This document shows positions 59,492 to 64,000 of a stretch of DNA of 64,000 nucleotides, piece after piece. The notes beneath the pieces are model-generated. The model worked only from the letters and a program-made list of their open reading frames with translations, made no database searches and had not been told where the DNA came from. Location of the stretch: positions 131,861,798 through 131,925,797 of the forward strand of contig CM035168.1 of assembly GCA_020205615.1 (NCBI GenBank), written 5' to 3'. Every line of letters starts with the position of its first letter. Within the stretch, counting starts at the first letter, position 1. Source of the DNA: Panax quinquefolius (lineage: Eukaryota > Streptophyta > Magnoliopsida > Apiales > Araliaceae). A program made the translations under genes and the position numbers.

Positions 59492-61728
59492 TTAGCCCCT
59501 AGCCAACAACACATCTATGTGGGTTGAACGGCCACCAGATGAAGATCCCTCAGGTCGAGAAACTTGTGTCACGTTTCTGCCCAGGATATTATCTTCTTGC
59601 CTCTGTGGGAGGTCTAAAGTGTATCTTCCCTTATTAGAAGAAGATAGTTGATGCAGATGAAACACCGCAATCATGCTTACTGCAACCAAAGCAGCATTTC
59701 CCAAGATACCATTCAAATGATCCAATTTGATGCTCTTCTTTGCAAAATTCAGGCCAGATATGAGAACTTTGAAGAGAACATTTGAACCCTTCCCGCCCTG
59801 CGGTGGACAGTTCTCACCAGATCGACATGCTGCTGAACCATAAAGGCTCTCGGGCGAACCAAAACAACTACCATCACGTACATCTCCCACAAAAGCTCTA
59901 GCTTCTTCAATGACTTTATACTTCTTACCTTGGTGTTCACCCAATCTCAGCGCAAGAACAATCCGGCTCTGCTCTAAGCGAGCAATTGCAGCATCTCTCT
60001 CAGCTCGTTGCTGGATTTGTACAGTGTAAAAAGAACACAATAATGATTAACAAATACATACTTTTACAGGGGAGAAAAACATTCCAAATTTCATAAAATT
60101 CATCTGAAATATTCATTATAGAACTTTTCAATCTATTTTTTATACAAGTGAAATCTGTATGAATTCAAAGTGATATACAAAACTCCCGTTTGAAAAAAAA
60201 AAGTCCCAGTTTCTATATAAATTTCACTACCTTTTTTTCTGGACAAAGGAAGTAAGAAACACATCTACACATATAGATACAAGATCCATCAGAAATGCAA
60301 TTTCCATGCTGTTCAACATATAAATGCCACAAATTTTTTTTAAAAAAGATAATACTTGAGGGCATTTGGTTAAGAAGGCAATCATATCCCCATATCTGGA
60401 AGTGAAGTTTTCATTCACTTTCCCCAGCAGCCGAGGCACTTCAAATTCTTTGTCTTTCATACGTTCAGATATATGCTCATTCTGTATACATGCTTTTTTC
60501 TTTCTTTCCTAATTCACGTAAATTTTTACCTTCAAGAATGACTAACCTTTAGCTTAACATGACTGCTGAATAGGTCAGAGACTGCGCTATCCTTATTTCT
60601 TTGATAGGGAACACCCTATTCAATGCCCCCATCTCCTTTCTCAACAGACAACCAAACACAAAGGTCACCATTTAGCATTTAATAGCCAGTATCATCTCTC
60701 TTATGGTTATGCCAAGAATACCACATGATACCATGCGACTTACCGCGCAGGAAGGGAAATTGCTTGGGTTATAATTTAATTTGCTTTAATAAAAAGACAT
60801 ACAAACAAACAACATGTAATGATGTGTTTTCATCTTCATGCATGACTATATCCTGTTGTTTTTTGGATCTGAACTAAAAATTCACAGATACTGCTCACAA
60901 CAGTTTTCAATTGCACAAAAAAAAGGCACTCATCCATACATATATCTAAAGAGAGGTTCAAGCACGTTTCAACGAATCATCAATGAGATTATAATGTTAA
61001 GAATTATTATTTAAGTTTGGTAGTTCTAGTCTGTCCTAGTCTTTAGGGATTTATTTAGTTGAAAATATCATGCTTTTATGGCAACAGAAAGTGGGCTTCA
61101 TTGTCCTGTTTTATAGGATGTTAAGGTAGTGGTAATTGTGTTCTGTTATTTCCCTTCTATTTAATTACATATTTATAGGCTGCTTTTATCAATGAAATGG
61201 GTATGTGTTTTCCAGTACCAATTGTTTATCATATAAAACACTCTGTTTAAATTAAAAATGGGAGAAAAATAAAACAAAACACAAATAATAACCAAAAAGC
61301 TCCATTAAATTGAACAAATTCCCTACAATTGCACTAAACTTAAAAAGGGTAAAAGAAAAGCAGATCGCTGAAAATCGGAAACAAAACCCTAGATAGAAAA
61401 AGACAAAAAGACTAACATGGAAGAATTCGAGCTGGTCTTCGAGATTCTCGAGGGCGGTTCGAATATCATTGAGACTTTTGGCCTCTTGAATCGCCGAGTC
61501 ATCAACTTGAAAACCTTTCAGGAATACGAACCCGGTTCGATTAGTGGTGTCGTCGGAATCCGGGAAGCCGGGTTTCTTGTCGCCAGAATTGGGTCGGAGG
61601 GATGATTTGACGGAACGGAGAAAGTGAGCTCTGGAAATTGAGTGAATGGCGTCGCTGAGCTTGTCGTGCAAGTCCCATATTTTCTCTAAAACCGCGTCAA
61701 TCTCTTCGACCTCCATCTCCCATACCAT
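59492..61728 (-). CDS. PDV1: PLASTID DIVISION1 (PDV1) homologue
   Basis: PDV1 is a chloroplast outer-envelope protein that recruits the dynamin DRP5B/ARC5 to the division ring. Exon 1 (61728-61417, 104 codons) starts at the ATG giving MVWEMEVEEIDAVLEKIWDL, collinear with Arabidopsis PDV1. It contains GFVFLKGFQVDD and AKSLNDIRTALENLEDQLEF, the cytosolic coiled-coil region, and ends at a GTTAGT donor. Exon 2 runs from about 60010, or 60025 if the five conserved residues TVQIQ are included, to the stop at 59492. It holds QRAERDAAIARLEQSRI, a single membrane segment (GILGNAALVAVSMIAVFHL) and a C-terminal tail ending HIDVLLARG; the last glycine is conserved in PDV1 and faces PARC6 in the intermembrane space. 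Predicted length is 276-281 residues against about 272 in Arabidopsis. The gene appears intact. The acceptor choice is the only doubt. Confidence 0.93.
60995..61231. mobile_element. 237-bp solo LTR/TRIM-like insertion in the PDV1 intron
   Basis: The unit starts TGTTAAGAATT and ends GTTTATCA (TG...CA) and is flanked by the perfect 5-bp duplication TATAA (60990-60994 and 61232-61236). It contains ATATTTATAGG and TATCAATGAAATG, like the TATA and polyadenylation signals of short copia-type LTRs. It has no coding capacity. It lies well inside the intron and should be spliced out. Confidence 0.75.
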
Positions 61729-62818
61729 CTGGAGAATGAAAACATATACTTCACGCAAAGCTAGGGTTTGCCGTTGCTCTGTTTGTGAAATTGTGCAAGA
61801 GAAAGGGGAGAAACCCTCGAGAAGAGGAACAAATCATGATAACCAATTCCACAAAAGCAGCTTTTGCAAAAACAAAAAACATTAAAATAAAATAGCACAT
61901 AAAAATGAACCAAGTTATTATTAATTAGGGTATAATTTTTGTGTAATTTTTTTATTAATATACTCTTACACTTTTCTGAGTTTTGTACGAAAAAAAATTT
62001 TAAATTAGAATATAAAATAAAATAATAGAAAATTAAAATTTTTTCGTTTCAATTTATTTACGAGTTTTTAATAAAAAATTAAATTTTATCTTTCTTTACG
62101 TTTTTGAGTTATAATAAAAAAAGAAAAATATTACTTTTATAAATTTACCGTTATGTTAATACTAACGGAGATTATTAATACTAACGGAGATTTTTATCAA
62201 ATTCTTCAAAAAAATCAATATAATCTCTAATGATAAATTTCAAACACTCTTTCGTCTTTATTCTTGATTTTTTTCAATAACAATAAATAAATTTCATTTT
62301 TTTTATCAAAATTCATTTCAATTAGTCCTTACAAACCCTATAATTCCATAAGGACTAAGGAGTCCCCTTCCTTCCTGTAGAGTAGAGGTAAGGTTTTGTG
62401 TCCCTCTCACAATCTCACCCACCTAATAATAAATAATTTTTTAAAAAAAATAGAAGAGGAAAAGAAATAGAGGTAATGATATAATAAAATGATATTTGTT
62501 CAAATATTTTTTTTTCTTGCATAGAAAAAGTTTCTAATTTTTACCATTACTTTTGTGTTTGCCTGAATATGACAAACCAAGATCATGAAAACCATGAGCA
62601 GATGCTAAACAGGTGGGAACAAGAGAATTAAATACCAAGCACAGCTATGACATGCGAATGCAAACCAGAACATTGTTATTATCTTTGATACAAGACTTGA
62701 ACAAATGCTAAGCTACCGGCTAAGATAAAGATTTTATCAAATAATAGCGTAATATTGCCTAGCGTATACATGATGAATTCCATATCTAGCAGTCAACAAG
62801 TTTCTTTTTTATTTTATT
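61729..62818. other. PDV1 leader/promoter region and AT-rich DNA
   Basis: The first 130 bases are probably PDV1 5' UTR. Beyond about 61870 the DNA is AT-rich with A and T runs and a small direct repeat (ATACTAACGGAGATT, 62158 and 62178). There is no gene. Confidence 0.5.
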
Positions 62819-63055
62819 TGTAGCGCTTCCAAAATAGATATACATTATCCATTCTGAGTCGTTAAATACATGGTACAGAAAATAACTATAACTTTATTAT
62901 TATAATTGTAGTACAAAATACGACAACATATACTGTGTATTTAAATACAAATATTATCTTCTAGACAATATCAACAATAATTATATCAAACCCTATTAAT
63001 TTTTAATATCAGGAGAATACTTACTATTTCGTTATGAAATAGTACCGAACGGGTC
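62819..63055 (-). repeat. GypA-type LTR fragment, diverged
   Basis: It resembles the reverse complement of the 3' end of GypA LTRs (CCAAAATAGATATACATTA, CATGGTACAGAAAATAACTA, AACTTTATTATTA, ACAAATATTATCTTCTAGAC). It is clearly older than the other copies and breaks off near 63055. Confidence 0.7.
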
Positions 63056-63653
63056 AACATAATTTATATGATAAAAGAAGTTTTTATCATTAATTAAGAA
63101 GAACAAAAAGCATTCCCTACCCGGTGCCCAATAAGGCCATAACTAACATTTGAGTATATTGACGTAATGGATTACGTTTTAGGGTGCGGGACTTGTGCTG
63201 AATTGGAATTGGAAAGTTCTAGAAAGACAAACTCAACACCCAACATCCAAACACTCCTACAGTCCTACATCTTCTTTTCTTTGACGGTATGAATAAGTTT
63301 GTGTTTGTCTCTAAATCCAAATTATTGATACACAAATTAGACAACACTAATTATAAAGAAAGCTACAAAATTAGTTGAAAACTAATATTTCAAAATTTAT
63401 TTTTTGGGTTCTAAGAGTTACTTTGTATTTATGAATTTTATAAAGACAAAGTGACATAAAAAACTGCATTTGATTAATCTTGAATTGTTAAATGGTTTTA
63501 CCGATTCAAATATTCGGTCAGATTTTCTTTCGGGAAAAAATCATTTGAATATTTGAATGGTCCGTAATTCAGAACGATTTGAAATTTAAATGACTAAGTC
63601 CCATTTTTTGGCCGAATGATTTTTTTAACAATATTTACTATTATATTAAGTAA
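63056..63653. other. AT-rich intergenic DNA
   Basis: Nothing recognised. Confidence 0.5.
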
Positions 63654-63801
63654 TACTCCCTCTGTTCCTTAATATAAGTCGTTTTAGGGGTTGTTTGTTT
63701 AAGATTGAATACATCTGAAAAATTGAATCGGTCGGTCATTAAATGCGTTTTTTATATTGTTTTACCAAAAAAAACCTCATAAAAGTAAAATAATAGGAGT
63801 A
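63654..63801. mobile_element. Stowaway-like MITE
   Basis: The left end TACTCCCTCTGTTCCTTAAT matches the well-known Stowaway-type start. The right end is AATAGGAGTA. Both include TA, the expected target dinucleotide. The inner inverted repeat is weak, so the right border is tentative. Confidence 0.55.
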
Positions 63802-64000
63802 CATAACTAATTTAAATTAAATTTGCTTTCAAAAACTCAAGAACAAGCGATTTTTTTTTTTATGTTTTTTTACATTAATATTAATTTCACTTTCTATTTT
63901 TATTTATTTTTTATTCTCAACCTTACAAACACACAATTAAGAATAAATAGATTGGTCTGAATTAATATATATAAGTATATTTTATGGATTTGGATCCTTT
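63802..64000. other. AT-rich window end
   Basis: No feature seen. Confidence 0.5.

Noticed and set aside
60227..60460. A 77-codon minus-strand ORF within the PDV1 intron as an extra exon
   Set aside because: It has no counterpart in PDV1, and the conserved protein is complete without it.

Overview
This is plant nuclear DNA. It shows spliced eukaryotic genes, CACTA, Mutator-like, Ty3/gypsy and Ty1/copia elements, MITEs and many long (AT)n tracts. The two recognisable host genes are a cytokinin-response-factor type AP2/ERF gene and PLASTID DIVISION1. Both are dicot-type, and the ERF resembles the Pti6/Tsi1 type, so an asterid is my guess. The species cannot be named from the sequence. Two host genes in 64 kb points to a large, repeat-rich genome. 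All family assignments come from recalled motifs, not from a search.

Layout. At 1-6300 lies the intact intronless CRF/ERF gene (1933-2946, +), with an unusual GC-rich palindromic block 1.1 kb upstream, followed by AT-rich intergenic DNA with microsatellites. At 6304-26755 lies a 20.45-kb CACTA element, called CACTA-1 here, flanked on both sides by the target duplication TCT. Its two genes run on the minus strand: a truncated tnp2 and a Transposase_24 (TNPA-like) gene. An array of 18 units of about 167 bp sits inside what reads as the last intron of the TNPA-like gene. CACTA-1 is itself split by a decayed chromovirus (GypA, 11763-23484), whose 3' LTR is split by a solo LTR of a second family (GypB, 18912-21329).

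At 26759-34213 is intergenic DNA with a 0.9-kb foldback element, a reverse GypB solo LTR and several hairpin MITEs. At 34214-37284 is a short copia element that keeps gag, protease and integrase but has lost reverse transcriptase and RNase H. At about 39515-50315 is a second CACTA element (CACTA-2) with minus-strand TNPA-like and tnp2 genes. Its right end abuts a Mutator-like element running to 59102. That element holds a mudrA-like gene (+) lacking its DDE core and a convergent GRF zinc-finger gene (-). The GRF gene is broken by two GypA solo LTRs in opposite orientation, which leave 40 bp of GRF sequence stranded between them.

At 59492-61728 is PDV1 (-), two exons, with a 237-bp LTR-like insertion in its intron. 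The right end holds a GypA LTR fragment and a Stowaway-like MITE.

The host genes are unrelated and are not an operon. The transposon genes act in pairs in principle (tnp2 with TNPA; mudrA with the GRF partner), but every set here is broken. I see no clear case for a new molecular system. The best leads are the conserved CACGTG-bearing intronic array, the paired mudrA/GRF gene layout, and the large inverted repeats that could feed small RNAs.
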